Shown here one piece after another: positions 6,539 through 14,373 of a stretch of 64,000 nt of DNA. The stretch is from a virus: positions 124,001-188,000 of IMG/VR virus record IMGVR_UViG_3300032236_001024, one strand, 5' to 3'. The first letter of the stretch is position 1; every line of letters begins with the position of its first letter. A program made the position numbers and the translations under genes. The notes below the pieces were generated by a model. The model did not search any database and was not told where the DNA came from. It saw only the letters and a program-made list of their open reading frames with translations.

Positions 6539-8587
6539 CTATTTTACTGAAGTTCTAAAAATTCCATCCCAGTCTTTTGGTAACGGGTTCTTCTTATAAT
6601 CTTCAATTCTTTCCATCATCATATCATAGTATTCTTTCATCTCACCATTAAATGCTGGTATAAGAATTGTAAAATAATTATCTAATTGATGCCACTTCTG
6701 AGCACGATAGTAATTAATAAATTCTTTGTGGTACTTCGCATACTTCTCGTTGATATATGTTTTATCTACTATGGTATAAATGTTCACACCTTCTGACTTA
6801 CCCTTAACAGCAAGACAATCTAGTTCTAAACATAAATAATCATCCTTTACATACTCATATGTTTTGGGACCAATAACCATTTTTACATGGTATGGTTTAC
6901 TCTGTCCTTCAAGACGAGACGCCAAGTTAACAGTGTCACCCAAGCAAGTGTAATCAAAACGCTGGGCTGATCCCATATTTCCGACGACAACAGAACCAGT
7001 ATTGATACCAAGACCCATACCAAAAGGAGGAACACCATCCGCAGAAATTTCTTTGTTGAATCTGTCCAAGTCACCCAACATCTCCAATGCTGTCTTAACT
7101 GCATGTTTCGCATGTTCTGCATCATCTAACGGCGCATTCCAGAATGCCATCTGAGCATCACCAATGTATTTATCCAATGTACCTTCATTTTCAATAATCT
7201 TAGCAGTCATCGCTGTCATATAGCGATTCATTATTTGTGTAAGACCTTGTACATCACTACCATAGTGTTCAGATATAGTAGTAAACCCACGAACATCAGT
7301 AAACATAATCGAAAGTTCACGAGTCTCACCTCCTAATTTCAATAATTCTGGATTCTTTTGCAACTTCTCAACTAGTGCTGGAGATAGATAGGTTCCAAAC
7401 TGTTTTTTGATCTGTTGCTTGAGTCTAAATTCTCTAGCAAAATTGTTAAAAATTAATTGTCCAAATAGAAAAATACCTGAAACTAGCATGAAGCTTGCAT
7501 CGAATAATTGCATATACCATGCGAACATGTAATAGGATGAAGCAACTGCAAGGAGGACAAACGATGCGAACAACGGAATTGTCAACTTTACTGAAGTACG
7601 TGGAACCAGAAATAGCAATAACCCTAATAGTAATGTCAACAGGATTAGTTCTATCTCTTTGGCATCTGGCAAGCGTGTTATCGAGGTTCCATCAATGAGG
7701 TTCTGTAATGTTTGAGCTTGTATCTCATGTGCCCATTTTTCTCCATTTGGGGTGGAGATTATACCGCCAACGCCTTCAATAGTCAAACCAAGTATAACAA
7801 CTTTACCTTCAACTCTTTTATCAATTTCAGTTGCTTCTAATGAACTGAACTTATTATTCCAAGCTAACCAAATACGACCACGTTCATCAGTCTTGATTGG
7901 TGGATATTGAGGAACTCTTACTGCTTCAACTCCAAACTCATTTGTTTTAACTTGGAAACTTGGGTCTCCAGCTGCAACACGAATGGTTTCCAAAGGAATA
8001 GATGGATATAAATTCCCTGCAATATTAACAAGTAGAGGCATACGGCGAACAACGCCATCGATTTCAGGGATAGTAGCTGAAACCCCGACGCCTGAAGCAG
8101 ATTCTGAAAAGATATCCAGAGGGCGTAATCCACCAGGCCAACGATAAACAACATTATTAGGGTCAACAGAACCAATTGCAGCGAACCCACGACGAACAGC
8201 ATCTGGTTTACTATTTTGAGTAGTTGGGGTTTGAGCAAGGATAACACCATCAAGAGTTTTTGCAAGTTCACTATCTCCCCCTGCTCTATCTTTTTCTGAA
8301 AATATCATAGGTGCCACTATAACTGTGGCACCATTTTCCTTCAGTTTATTAATTGTTTTAGCAATATCTCTACGATCAAAAGGCCACTGACCAAACTTCT
8401 CTACAGACTTTTCACCAAAATTGACTAAAACTAATTCATCTGACTGTTTTTCAGGCAATGTTTTTATTAAATAATCAAATGTCTTTAATTGAAGAGTCTG
8501 AACAGGACTTGGGTTATAAATGTATAATACTATTAAAAGACATGCAGTAATTACTGCTGCCCAAGTACTGGTAAGATACTTCATCAT
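6539..8587 (-). CDS. CHASE2-domain class III adenylate cyclase
   Basis: A 682-residue membrane sensor cyclase. An N-terminal membrane segment (about 10-26) precedes a large extracytoplasmic CHASE2 sensory domain (about 30-310), three hydrophobic segments (about 312-385), then a class III cyclase domain (about 425-605). The catalytic residues look intact: FTDVRGF (first metal Asp), KYIGDAQMAF (second metal Asp) and FDYTCLGDTVNLASRLEG with the transition-state Asn and Arg. The pattern fits ATP cyclisation to cAMP. It overlaps the secreted FecR gene by four bases; FecR/CHASE2-cyclase pairs occur in bacterial chromosomes, so FecR may be its ligand or regulator. Finding it in a phage curli-like operon is unusual. 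Confidence 0.9.
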   Translation of the reverse strand: MMKYLTSTWAAVITACLLIVLYIYNPSPVQTLQLKTFDYLIKTLPEKQSDELVLVNFGEKSVEKFGQWPFDRRDIAKTINKLKENGATVIVAPMIFSEKDRAGGDSELAKTLDGVILAQTPTTQNSKPDAVRRGFAAIGSVDPNNVVYRWPGGLRPLDIFSESASGVGVSATIPEIDGVVRRMPLLVNIAGNLYPSIPLETIRVAAGDPSFQVKTNEFGVEAVRVPQYPPIKTDERGRIWLAWNNKFSSLEATEIDKRVEGKVVILGLTIEGVGGIISTPNGEKWAHEIQAQTLQNLIDGTSITRLPDAKEIELILLTLLLGLLLFLVPRTSVKLTIPLFASFVLLAVASSYYMFAWYMQLFDASFMLVSGIFLFGQLIFNNFAREFRLKQQIKKQFGTYLSPALVEKLQKNPELLKLGGETRELSIMFTDVRGFTTISEHYGSDVQGLTQIMNRYMTAMTAKIIENEGTLDKYIGDAQMAFWNAPLDDAEHAKHAVKTALEMLGDLDRFNKEISADGVPPFGMGLGINTGSVVVGNMGSAQRFDYTCLGDTVNLASRLEGQSKPYHVKMVIGPKTYEYVKDDYLCLELDCLAVKGKSEGVNIYTIVDKTYINEKYAKYHKEFINYYRAQKWHQLDNYFTILIPAFNGEMKEYYDMMMERIEDYKKNPLPKDWDGIFRTSVK

Positions 8588-9570
8588 TTTGTTTGCCTTA
8601 TAGTTATTCTATTTGATCCACCATCACCTATTTTCGCTGTATTTATGTCGCTATTTCTTTGTAAGTCAATAGAAGCATTTCCGTTTGTACCAAAGTCAAG
8701 AAACAGATGGTTGTTAGCATCATTGTTTGTTCTGGCTGTAGTATTACCATTTTTCTTCTCTATTATAATAACAGGTGATGCTTCTTCTTTTTGATGGAAC
8801 TTGGATTGAATAGATATCTGTTCTTTTTCTATTTGTTCAGCTTCGTTTCTTTGTCTTTGCGACTCATTTCTTTCTTGTAAAGCTGCCATAATTTCTTTTG
8901 GTACAGCAATAATTAATAGATTGTTTATTTGCTTATCTGTGATACCTGTTATCCTGACTGGCTGAATAGGAGCAGCTGATGGTTGAGAAACATATGTAGC
9001 AGTATATGGTTGATCAAGAACTACTACACCAGAAAGAGACATTACTTCTATCTTTCCAGTAACACAACGTCCAACCTGATCACATGATGGAACAAGAACA
9101 ACAAGACTTCTACCAATCTCATCAACAGTCATATTAAAGTCAGTACCACGAACAGCAATAGTAGCAGTGGGCGTTTGTATATCAACTGATTGAGGATTGG
9201 CGTGTGCTATCTGACCAGAAGCATATCTTACTGTACCAAACCCAACTTTCAATCCAAGTTTGCCACCTGATTGATTAGGATTGAATACAAAATCATCTAT
9301 TAATAGTCTTGAGTTTTCTTTGATGACAACTTTTGTATCATCCTTAAACGAAATGTCCACCGTAGAATTTTTAGTCTCTACGGTGTCCATTGATTCTATA
9401 TTCGAGTCTTTAGTGCCTTCTAATAAATCTTTGTTTCTTTTGATCGAAACAACTGGTCCTTCAAGAGTTCTAATTTTACCTATTTCAGCAAAACTAGTTT
9501 GATGTGTGAACAGTAACGTTATTAGAAGTACCAGTAACCTGAAGCTTAACGGTACTATCAATAGTTCCAC
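8584..9570 (-). CDS. Secreted FecR-domain protein with curlin-like C-terminal motif
   Basis: A 328-residue protein. Residues 1-28 form a signal peptide (hydrophobic core LLVLLITLLF, cleavage after SFA). A FecR domain follows (about 35-200), with VETKNSTVDISFKDDTKVVI and the conserved PTATIAVRGTDF. A charged helix spans about 225-265, and the last 40 residues contain Asn/Gly-rich strands ending SNRITIRQTK, close to a curlin repeat (compare NNVTVKQTG in the neighbour). The start lies inside the curlin-like gene, giving a 77-base out-of-frame overlap. FecR domains are periplasmic signal transducers; here a link between secreted curlin and the CHASE2 cyclase is a reasonable inference. Confidence 0.82.
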   Translation of the reverse strand: MELLIVPLSFRLLVLLITLLFTHQTSFAEIGKIRTLEGPVVSIKRNKDLLEGTKDSNIESMDTVETKNSTVDISFKDDTKVVIKENSRLLIDDFVFNPNQSGGKLGLKVGFGTVRYASGQIAHANPQSVDIQTPTATIAVRGTDFNMTVDEIGRSLVVLVPSCDQVGRCVTGKIEVMSLSGVVVLDQPYTATYVSQPSAAPIQPVRITGITDKQINNLLIIAVPKEIMAALQERNESQRQRNEAEQIEKEQISIQSKFHQKEEASPVIIIEKKNGNTTARTNNDANNHLFLDFGTNGNASIDLQRNSDINTAKIGDGGSNRITIRQTK

Positions 9571-10156
9571 CTTGGGTTGTTAATACGGTATTCGAGCTAC
9601 CAAGTATATTAATACCCAAAGTGCTACCAGCACCACCCACAGCGTTCATAGTTGAATTCACATTATTCGCATCTCCAGTGACGGAGATATTGCTCGTTGA
9701 ATTGGATTGTGTAATGTTTGTCGTTACTTGATTTGAAGAACCAGTAATAGCAAGGGTAGAACTAATGTTCTGTCCTTTTATTGTTTGACTGACTGTATTT
9801 AAATTGCCAGTTATAGTCTCAGTTATTTGAGAAGATGAACATGTAGTTAAAATATCACCACATGTTAAAGTGAATTGGTTTGAATCACCATTGATAATGG
9901 AACTATAAGTGTTTGTAGAACCAATAATACTAAAGTTATGAATATTATTACTGCCTGTTTGTTTGACAGTAACATTATTAGTATCACCATTACTTAAAGA
10001 ATAAGTTGTAGTGGAACCAATAGAATTGTTTGTTCCTACCTGTTCTAAATCAATAGTAGAAGCAGAACCAAGCTGCTTCATATATATTGAGTTTTGAGCA
10101 TAAGATGTACTCACAGTTGCCAGCATCATAAAGATTGCTAGTAATATTTTATTCAT
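9494..10156 (-). CDS. Curlin-like (CsgA/CsgB-type) secreted amyloid repeat protein
   Basis: A 220-residue protein with a signal peptide (about residues 1-20, cleavage after SYA). The mature part is almost free of charge and rich in Asn, Ser, Thr, Gly and Gln, with strand-turn units of curlin type: NSIYMKQLGSASTIDLEQVG, NNVTVKQTGSNN, GSSNQVTTNITQ, GTSNNVTVHTSN. Early units keep the Gln-x-Gly-x-x-Asn spacing; later ones are looser. Two cysteines (CGDILTTC) are unusual for curlin. Sitting directly behind csgG and csgF, it is the likely export substrate. It could be a major fibre subunit or a nucleator. Confidence 0.82.
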   Translation of the reverse strand: MNKILLAIFMMLATVSTSYAQNSIYMKQLGSASTIDLEQVGTNNSIGSTTTYSLSNGDTNNVTVKQTGSNNIHNFSIIGSTNTYSSIINGDSNQFTLTCGDILTTCSSSQITETITGNLNTVSQTIKGQNISSTLAITGSSNQVTTNITQSNSTSNISVTGDANNVNSTMNAVGGAGSTLGINILGSSNTVLTTQGGTIDSTVKLQVTGTSNNVTVHTSN

Positions 10157-10171
10157 TATTTACTCCCGTTG

Positions 10172-10966
10172 TTATTTGAATTGCCAGTATTTCTTCTTCT
10201 CACCTTCCCTGATCATTTCAACAACAGCAGCTTCAATTGCTCTCTGTGTAGCTAGATTCACACTTTCATTAATAGCATGACCAGCTTCACCTTCTATACT
10301 CAATGTACCAGCGTCAACAAATTTCATTATATTTATATTATCAGAGAAACTTAATATAGTTTTTGATGTAGTAACACTTATTAAAACTTCGCCAGTATTT
10401 ACTGATATTACTCTAAGATTTACTGTCACTAAATCCGATCTGTATTGAGTACTTGGACCAATTCCAAATACTCTTACACCAAGACCATCACTTTGAACAG
10501 TTGTATCATAACCGATTACACCACCTTCAATAATCAAACCAGAAAATAAAAGAGGCTCAAGTGGTTTTGCTTTTTCTCCTTCATAAAGATCACGCATCGA
10601 TTTAATAAGTTGACGTTCTTTGATCAAATTATCAACATCAATACGTTCAATTACACGAAACCATTTTCCATCACCAACATCTTGTAATGCTTTGACAAGA
10701 TAAGCATCAGGTGCTTGTGTAACAGCAGATGAAAACACTGCTAATTTATCGTTAGGTTTACGTTGTCCAGTTTGATCTTTAAAATTATATACACTGACAG
10801 TAACTTTACCACCCTTTGGTGGTTTTAATTGATTTTCTTCACGCTTGAAAAAATCTGGATTGACAATTTTTGGTTGTTCAACTATTTGTTCTGGTTCTGA
10901 ATATAGTATTGTTGACGCACACCCACTCAAAAACAAAAAACTGATTGCAGCAATAACTTTTTTCAT
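10172..10966 (-). CDS. csgG: CsgG-family outer-membrane curli secretion lipoprotein
   Basis: A 264-residue protein, close to the 277 of E. coli CsgG. The lipobox LFLSGC predicts lipidation at Cys16. Conserved CsgG features include VTVSVYNFKDQTGQRKPND, RVIERIDVDNLIKERQ, LLFSGLIIEGGVIGYD and the beta-hairpin region SDLVTVNLRVISVNTGEVL that builds the membrane pore. CsgG forms a nonameric outer-membrane channel for unfolded curlin. It sits seven bases after CsgF and 15 before the curlin-like gene. Confidence 0.9.
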   Translation of the reverse strand: MKKVIAAISFLFLSGCASTILYSEPEQIVEQPKIVNPDFFKREENQLKPPKGGKVTVSVYNFKDQTGQRKPNDKLAVFSSAVTQAPDAYLVKALQDVGDGKWFRVIERIDVDNLIKERQLIKSMRDLYEGEKAKPLEPLLFSGLIIEGGVIGYDTTVQSDGLGVRVFGIGPSTQYRSDLVTVNLRVISVNTGEVLISVTTSKTILSFSDNINIMKFVDAGTLSIEGEAGHAINESVNLATQRAIEAAVVEMIREGEKKKYWQFK

Positions 10967-10973
10967 TTTTCAC

Positions 10974-11411
10974 CTATTGAACAAAAGTAGTGCTTGGAAC
11001 AATCAATTCAGTTGTTCCTTTGGGGGTTACAGTAGTAACTGTAACTGTTCCATTAAGATTTTTCTGCCAAGAAATAGTTGTAGTACCAAAAGTAATAATA
11101 CCATGATCAACACCATTACCAAAAATAGAATTAGTAACTTGCTGAGATAATTGTTGATAAACCATTGAATTCAATGTCATAACAAACTGATTAATTGGAT
11201 CAGAAGCAGCTTTAGCCGCTTCTTCTGCTTTTGCAAGAGAAATATTATCTTTGATTTTTTGTTTGTTTGCTTGCTCCAACTGATAGATGCTGGTTACATG
11301 TGCTGTATAACCATTACCATTAAATGCTGGAGAATTAAATTGGAATTGTAAATCATCAGCTAATGAGTTTGTTGCAAACAAAGAAAGCAAAAATACAAAT
11401 AATAATCTCAT
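10974..11411 (-). CDS. csgF: CsgF-family curli assembly protein
   Basis: A 145-residue protein. I start at ATG 11411, with AGGAG seven bases upstream, two codons after an alternative TTG. A signal peptide (about 1-18, ending SLA) precedes the CsgF hallmark FQFNSPAFNGN, the segment that in E. coli inserts into the CsgG pore and forms its second constriction. A helix with NQFVMTLNSMVYQQLSQQV follows. In the E. coli system CsgF couples CsgG export to nucleation at the cell surface. Directly upstream of csgG, as expected for a dedicated export module. Confidence 0.87.
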   Translation of the reverse strand: MRLLFVFLLSLFATNSLADDLQFQFNSPAFNGNGYTAHVTSIYQLEQANKQKIKDNISLAKAEEAAKAASDPINQFVMTLNSMVYQQLSQQVTNSIFGNGVDHGIITFGTTTISWQKNLNGTVTVTTVTPKGTTELIVPSTTFVQ

Positions 11412-11413
11412 AA

Positions 11414-11662
11414 TCAAACTCCTGTTTTTTTCTTATTTATTGTTTTTCGATTTTCTCTCTTGTTTTTTTCATACCAGAACTTACTACTAGTACGGAGCTT
11501 TTCAGCACTAACTCTTACATGCTCAAGAAGAGCAGTGGCAAGTACCGATTGATGATACCGCCACTCTCTGTCTTCTTGTTCAACCATATCGGTTATTAGT
11601 TCCAGAGCCATATCTACATATGGACAAACGTGCTCAGGAACTACTGGTTTCTTTGTGTTCAT
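11414..11662 (-). CDS. Small cytoplasmic hypothetical protein
   Basis: An 82-residue protein without a signal peptide. It starts MNTKKPVVPEHVCPYVDMAL, has a helical middle, and ends in a very basic tail (KKNKRENRKTINKKK-like). It overlaps the ThyX gene by four bases and ends two bases before csgF. Position might suggest CsgE, but CsgE is a larger secreted protein, so that is rejected. No family recognised. Confidence 0.65.
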   Translation of the reverse strand: MNTKKPVVPEHVCPYVDMALELITDMVEQEDREWRYHQSVLATALLEHVRVSAEKLRTSSKFWYEKNKRENRKTINKKKTGV

Positions 11663-12345
11663 ATGTCAAGCGCATCCTTGAGTGATGGGAACTTCTCAAC
11701 GATCTGATTCCCAGCATCGATAGCAATCTCACGATGTTCCTTCTGAGTCTCTGGACCAGAGCGAAGTTGGCAGTAATGAATCCAAGAACGAAGCGTTCCA
11801 TTCATATACATACGAGAAACAGTCAGACCTTCTGGAAGAACAGCACGAGCCTGTTCCTTAGCAATACCTCTACGAATAGCCCAATTATATGCTTCCTGAG
11901 AGTTTGCAATTACTTCTTCTTGCTTCTTACGCCATCCATTCTGTAGTTCAGGATCATCATATTCAATAGAATTCTGACGATTCTTCTCATCCTGAATACG
12001 TGCTTCACGAGCAAAGAAACCCAAGTCCTGAGTAGGATCAGCATAACGCTGAGAGAATTCCTGAAACGAGAACGAACGGTGACGAAGAATCTGACGAGCA
12101 ATATCACGAGTCGTATTGATTTCCATCACAACACTGACCATTTCAAATGGAGACCAATGCTTATGCTTGGCAAGATAACGAAGAAGCTTGGTTGCAGTCA
12201 GTGTGTTGTTCTGATTGGATGGATTGGAAACACGAGCTACATAAGCAACAAATTCATCAACAGACATTAAAGGAGCAGCAGTTCCAATATTACCATTAAC
12301 GCTAATCGTAGGTTGAGTGATAGCAATAATTCGAGCATTATTCAT
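11659..12345 (-). CDS. thyX: Flavin-dependent thymidylate synthase
   Basis: A 228-residue protein with the ThyX motif RHRSFSFQEFSQRY (family consensus RHRxxSxxExSxR) at about residue 90 and the C-terminal region LRSWIHYCQLRSGPETQKEHR that contributes to dUMP and FAD binding. ThyX makes dTMP from dUMP using FAD, NADPH and methylenetetrahydrofolate. Length is normal. Many alphaproteobacteria use ThyX instead of ThyA, so it fits both the host and phage nucleotide supply. It leads the operon that continues into the curli genes. Confidence 0.95.
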   Translation of the reverse strand: MNNARIIAITQPTISVNGNIGTAAPLMSVDEFVAYVARVSNPSNQNNTLTATKLLRYLAKHKHWSPFEMVSVVMEINTTRDIARQILRHRSFSFQEFSQRYADPTQDLGFFAREARIQDEKNRQNSIEYDDPELQNGWRKKQEEVIANSQEAYNWAIRRGIAKEQARAVLPEGLTVSRMYMNGTLRSWIHYCQLRSGPETQKEHREIAIDAGNQIVEKFPSLKDALDI

Positions 12346-12356
12346 AATATAATTCC

Positions 12357-12590
12357 TTATTCGTTAATTTTACCATCCCAAATTTCAATGGTACTTTTAT
12401 TGACCATCTTCATTATTTGATTGGCAGTTTCTTCAACTTCCCATGATTGTGCAGGATTTCCGCCATAAACAAAAGTTTTTTCTCCTTCTATACCATCCAT
12501 ATCATATACACATGTAATGTGATCTGGATTAAAATATAAAGTAGTACCTTTAATGTCTTGACGAGCATTTGTAAGTCTGATGAATTTCAT
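12357..12590 (-). CDS. FlbD-like small protein
   Basis: A 77-residue protein whose pattern (MKFIRLTNARQDIKGTTLYF, then NPDHITCVYD, a glycine-rich turn and WEVEETANQIMKMV) resembles the FlbD/small beta-sheet family: an Ile-Leu-Thr strand, LYxNPDHI, then a strand and a C-terminal helix. FlbD-like proteins are of uncertain function and common in phages. It is followed by ThyX after 11 bases and preceded by two tRNA genes. Confidence 0.62.
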   Translation of the reverse strand: MKFIRLTNARQDIKGTTLYFNPDHITCVYDMDGIEGEKTFVYGGNPAQSWEVEETANQIMKMVNKSTIEIWDGKINE

Positions 12591-12610
12591 AATATATCCT
12601 TATAGAAAAA

Positions 12611-12687
12611 TGGTGCGTGGAGCGGGATTCGAACCCGCCCTGTACTGATTTTAAGTCAGTTGTCTCCTGCCTCTGGACTACCCACGC
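12611..12687 (-). tRNA. tRNA with anticodon UAA (Leu), class I variable loop
   Basis: Seven-pair acceptor GCGTGGG/TCCACGC with encoded ACCA end, T arm GCGGG-TTCGAAT-CCCGC, anticodon arm ACTGA-CTTAAAA-TCAGT, so anticodon UAA. The variable loop is only five bases (ACAGG), although bacterial tRNA-Leu normally carries a long variable arm. Confidence 0.85.
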
Positions 12688-12692
12688 ATTAT

Positions 12693-12769
12693 TGGCGGTT
12701 CCTGAAGGATTCGAACCCTCGACCTACGGAGTAGAAATCCGTCACTCTGTCCAGCTGAGTTAAGGAACC
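12693..12769 (-). tRNA. tRNA-Arg (anticodon UCU)
   Basis: Acceptor GGTTCCT/AGGAACC, G73, encoded CCA; anticodon arm ACGGA-TTTCTAC-TCCGT; T loop TTCGAAT. Five bases upstream of the UAA tRNA and transcribed from the promoter at 12789-12817. Confidence 0.93.
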
Positions 12770-12788
12770 TTGTAAAAACTATGGATGC

Positions 12789-12817
12789 ATATTAACACCC
12801 ATAGTTTATTTTGTCAA
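12789..12817 (-). promoter_or_regulatory. Early promoter for tRNA/ThyX/curli operon
   Basis: Minus strand TTGACA (12817..12812), 17-base spacer, TAATAT (12794..12789). It directs transcription through tRNA-Arg, the UAA tRNA, the FlbD-like gene, thyX and probably on into the curli/cyclase genes, as no terminator hairpin was seen before them. Confidence 0.78.
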
Positions 12818-12823
12818 GTGGTA

Positions 12824-13351
12824 TTAGAACTTGTAATTTACGCCAGCTGTGAAAGCGTTATTCTTGGTGCCAGTTTCATTCTTGAAATTAGCAAGATAAC
12901 GATAACGTGCGTCAATTTCGAAGTTCTTAGTTAGACCATAACGAACACCACCACCTATATTATAGATAGTCTGGTTCTTAACATCATTCCATGCATAACC
13001 TACACCAGCAAGAGCATAAGGTGTAATGTTAAAGAAGTTAAGAGGAAGCTGACCAATAACATTACCAGTTACAACTTCTGCCTTACCAACCTTATTCTTG
13101 TCGCTGAAATGATCATAATCAAGTTCCACACGAGCAAACTTATTTACTTCGTATCCAGCATTGCCACCAACTGTCCAGTTGTGAGCTTCATTCTTGTAAA
13201 GATCACCACCACGAATACCAACAAAGAAAGGAAGACTTGCTGAACTTGCTACAGGAGCAGGAGCAGGAGGTGCAATCTTTGATGGAAGATCAGCAGAAAG
13301 TGCTGCAGTTGAAGCAACAATAGCAGCGAGTGTAATAATAGACTTGAACAT
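12824..13351 (-). CDS. Outer-membrane beta-barrel protein (Omp25-like porin family)
   Basis: A 175-residue protein with a signal peptide (cleavage after TAALS or at ALSA-DLP). The mature start ADLPSKIAPPAPAPV is typical of Hyphomicrobiales Omp25/Omp31-type proteins. The rest alternates hydrophobic and polar residues in eight likely strands (WTVGGNAGYEV, FARVELDYDHF, FEIDARYRYL) and ends FTAGVNYKF with the C-terminal Phe needed for BamA-dependent insertion. A phage copy of a host-type surface protein may alter receptors, for example to block superinfection. It may be of recent host origin. Confidence 0.88.
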   Translation of the reverse strand: MFKSIITLAAIVASTAALSADLPSKIAPPAPAPVASSASLPFFVGIRGGDLYKNEAHNWTVGGNAGYEVNKFARVELDYDHFSDKNKVGKAEVVTGNVIGQLPLNFFNITPYALAGVGYAWNDVKNQTIYNIGGGVRYGLTKNFEIDARYRYLANFKNETGTKNNAFTAGVNYKF

Positions 13352-13374
13352 TTTTTTCTCCTTGTGTTAATTTT

Positions 13375-13466
13375 TGGTAGGGGCTACAGGATTCGAACCT
13401 ATTCGAGAACGCTAATCGGGCGCTAGAAGGTTTATAAGACCTCCCTGTGTACCAACACCAACCCCC
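13375..13466 (-). tRNA. Class II tRNA with anticodon UAU
   Basis: A 92-base cloverleaf. Acceptor GGGGGTT/AGCCCCT, A73 and encoded CCA; T loop TTCGAAT; anticodon arm GAGGT-CTTATAA-ACCTT gives anticodon UAU, which reads AUA. A long variable arm (TAGCG-type stem) and TTGGTA D loop are Leu-like. Standard isoleucine tRNAs are class I, so amino-acid identity is uncertain. Confidence 0.8.
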
Positions 13467-13474
13467 ATCCGTTT

Positions 13475-13503
13475 ATATTACATCATCTTGTTTGATAATG
13501 CAA
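13475..13503 (-). promoter_or_regulatory. Early promoter upstream of UAU tRNA and Omp gene
   Basis: Minus strand TTGCAT (13503..13498), 17-base spacer, TAATAT (13480..13475), starting transcription just before the class II tRNA. Confidence 0.6.
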
Positions 13504-13506
13504 TCT

Positions 13507-13677
13507 CTAATTTGGAATAAGCATTTTCTTTTCTGCCTCGTTTATCTCAGCGATGCGTTTTTCCAAATACTTAATGATGATATCATTATCATCACCCTTA
13601 TATATCTTTAACCTATTGTTCAGTTCATCCACAAAAGCTGATTTCTTTAAAATTTCTACGGAATAGTTAAAATTCAT
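13507..13677 (-). CDS. 56-residue hypothetical protein
   Basis: A short ORF from ATG 13677..13675 to TAG 13509..13507. It encodes a highly charged helical protein beginning MNFNYSVEILKKSAFVDEL, with an Ile/Lys/Glu-rich second helix and the end KKMLIPN. It fills the gap between the 13699-14373 gene and the promoter at 13475 with normal spacing. No family recognised. Confidence 0.55.
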   Translation of the reverse strand: MNFNYSVEILKKSAFVDELNNRLKIYKGDDNDIIIKYLEKRIAEINEAEKKMLIPN

Positions 13678-13698
13678 GTGAATGATTCCTTTACAGTT

Positions 13699-14373
13699 TT
13701 AGTCCCAGAGACCATGGTAGTATTTAGCAAATAGACGAAGCCCATTTTTTCGACGTTCCCAAGCCTTGTCCATAGCTTCTCTGTCTACTTTGAATGTATG
13801 ATTAGGACCAGTTCCCATTTTTGTATAGCCAGTTTTTTCATCTTTTTCCCAAGTGAAATCAGATGTTCCTGTTTCAAACTGAAGTTCCCATTCATCATCA
13901 ACTTCACATTCAAATGCATGAATCATTTCATCAATAACCCATTCCCAACGATCATGAACTGTGTTATCAATATCCCATTCCTCAATCTTACCATCTGCTG
14001 CAAGTTTAACACGCTCCGGATCAGGATGCAAATGTTCAGGAACATCTTCTAGATCAACATGTGGACTACCATGTTTTTGATCTTTAAGCTTCAAAAGCAT
14101 AGGATGAACAATTAATGCAAGAGTGTGATCCATAGACCACAAATCATAATCATGTATTTTAATATTGATCTTACGTTTTGAATTGATTTTATTAATAGTA
14201 CGGTTTAGAACAACTTGCCAGTTTTCACAACACCATGTGACAATTTTATCAAGGGTTGTGTAATCTTTTTCATTAATATCCCAATAATTATCACCATACT
14301 TTTTTTCAAAGTACCAACGCTCAAATACATAAGCTGACCAATCAGTTTTATACGGTCCCATATAAACTTTCAT
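13699..14373 (-). CDS. Conserved phage hypothetical protein (MKVYMGPYK family)
   Basis: A 224-residue protein. The start is taken at ATG 14373, because it overlaps the preceding short gene as TAATG; a longer reading adds 14 residues without support. The N-terminus MKVYMGPYKTDWSAY and the internal DLEDVPEHL and WVIDEMIHAFE motifs occur in a family of phage proteins of unknown function. The protein is rich in Trp and acidic residues and has no membrane segment. An internal early-type promoter (14467-14495) could serve this gene alone. Confidence 0.75.
   Translation of the reverse strand: MKVYMGPYKTDWSAYVFERWYFEKKYGDNYWDINEKDYTTLDKIVTWCCENWQVVLNRTINKINSKRKINIKIHDYDLWSMDHTLALIVHPMLLKLKDQKHGSPHVDLEDVPEHLHPDPERVKLAADGKIEEWDIDNTVHDRWEWVIDEMIHAFECEVDDEWELQFETGTSDFTWEKDEKTGYTKMGTGPNHTFKVDREAMDKAWERRKNGLRLFAKYYHGLWD

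Noticed and set aside
11414-11662. CsgE
   Set aside because: Too short, no signal peptide, basic tail; only its position suggests it.
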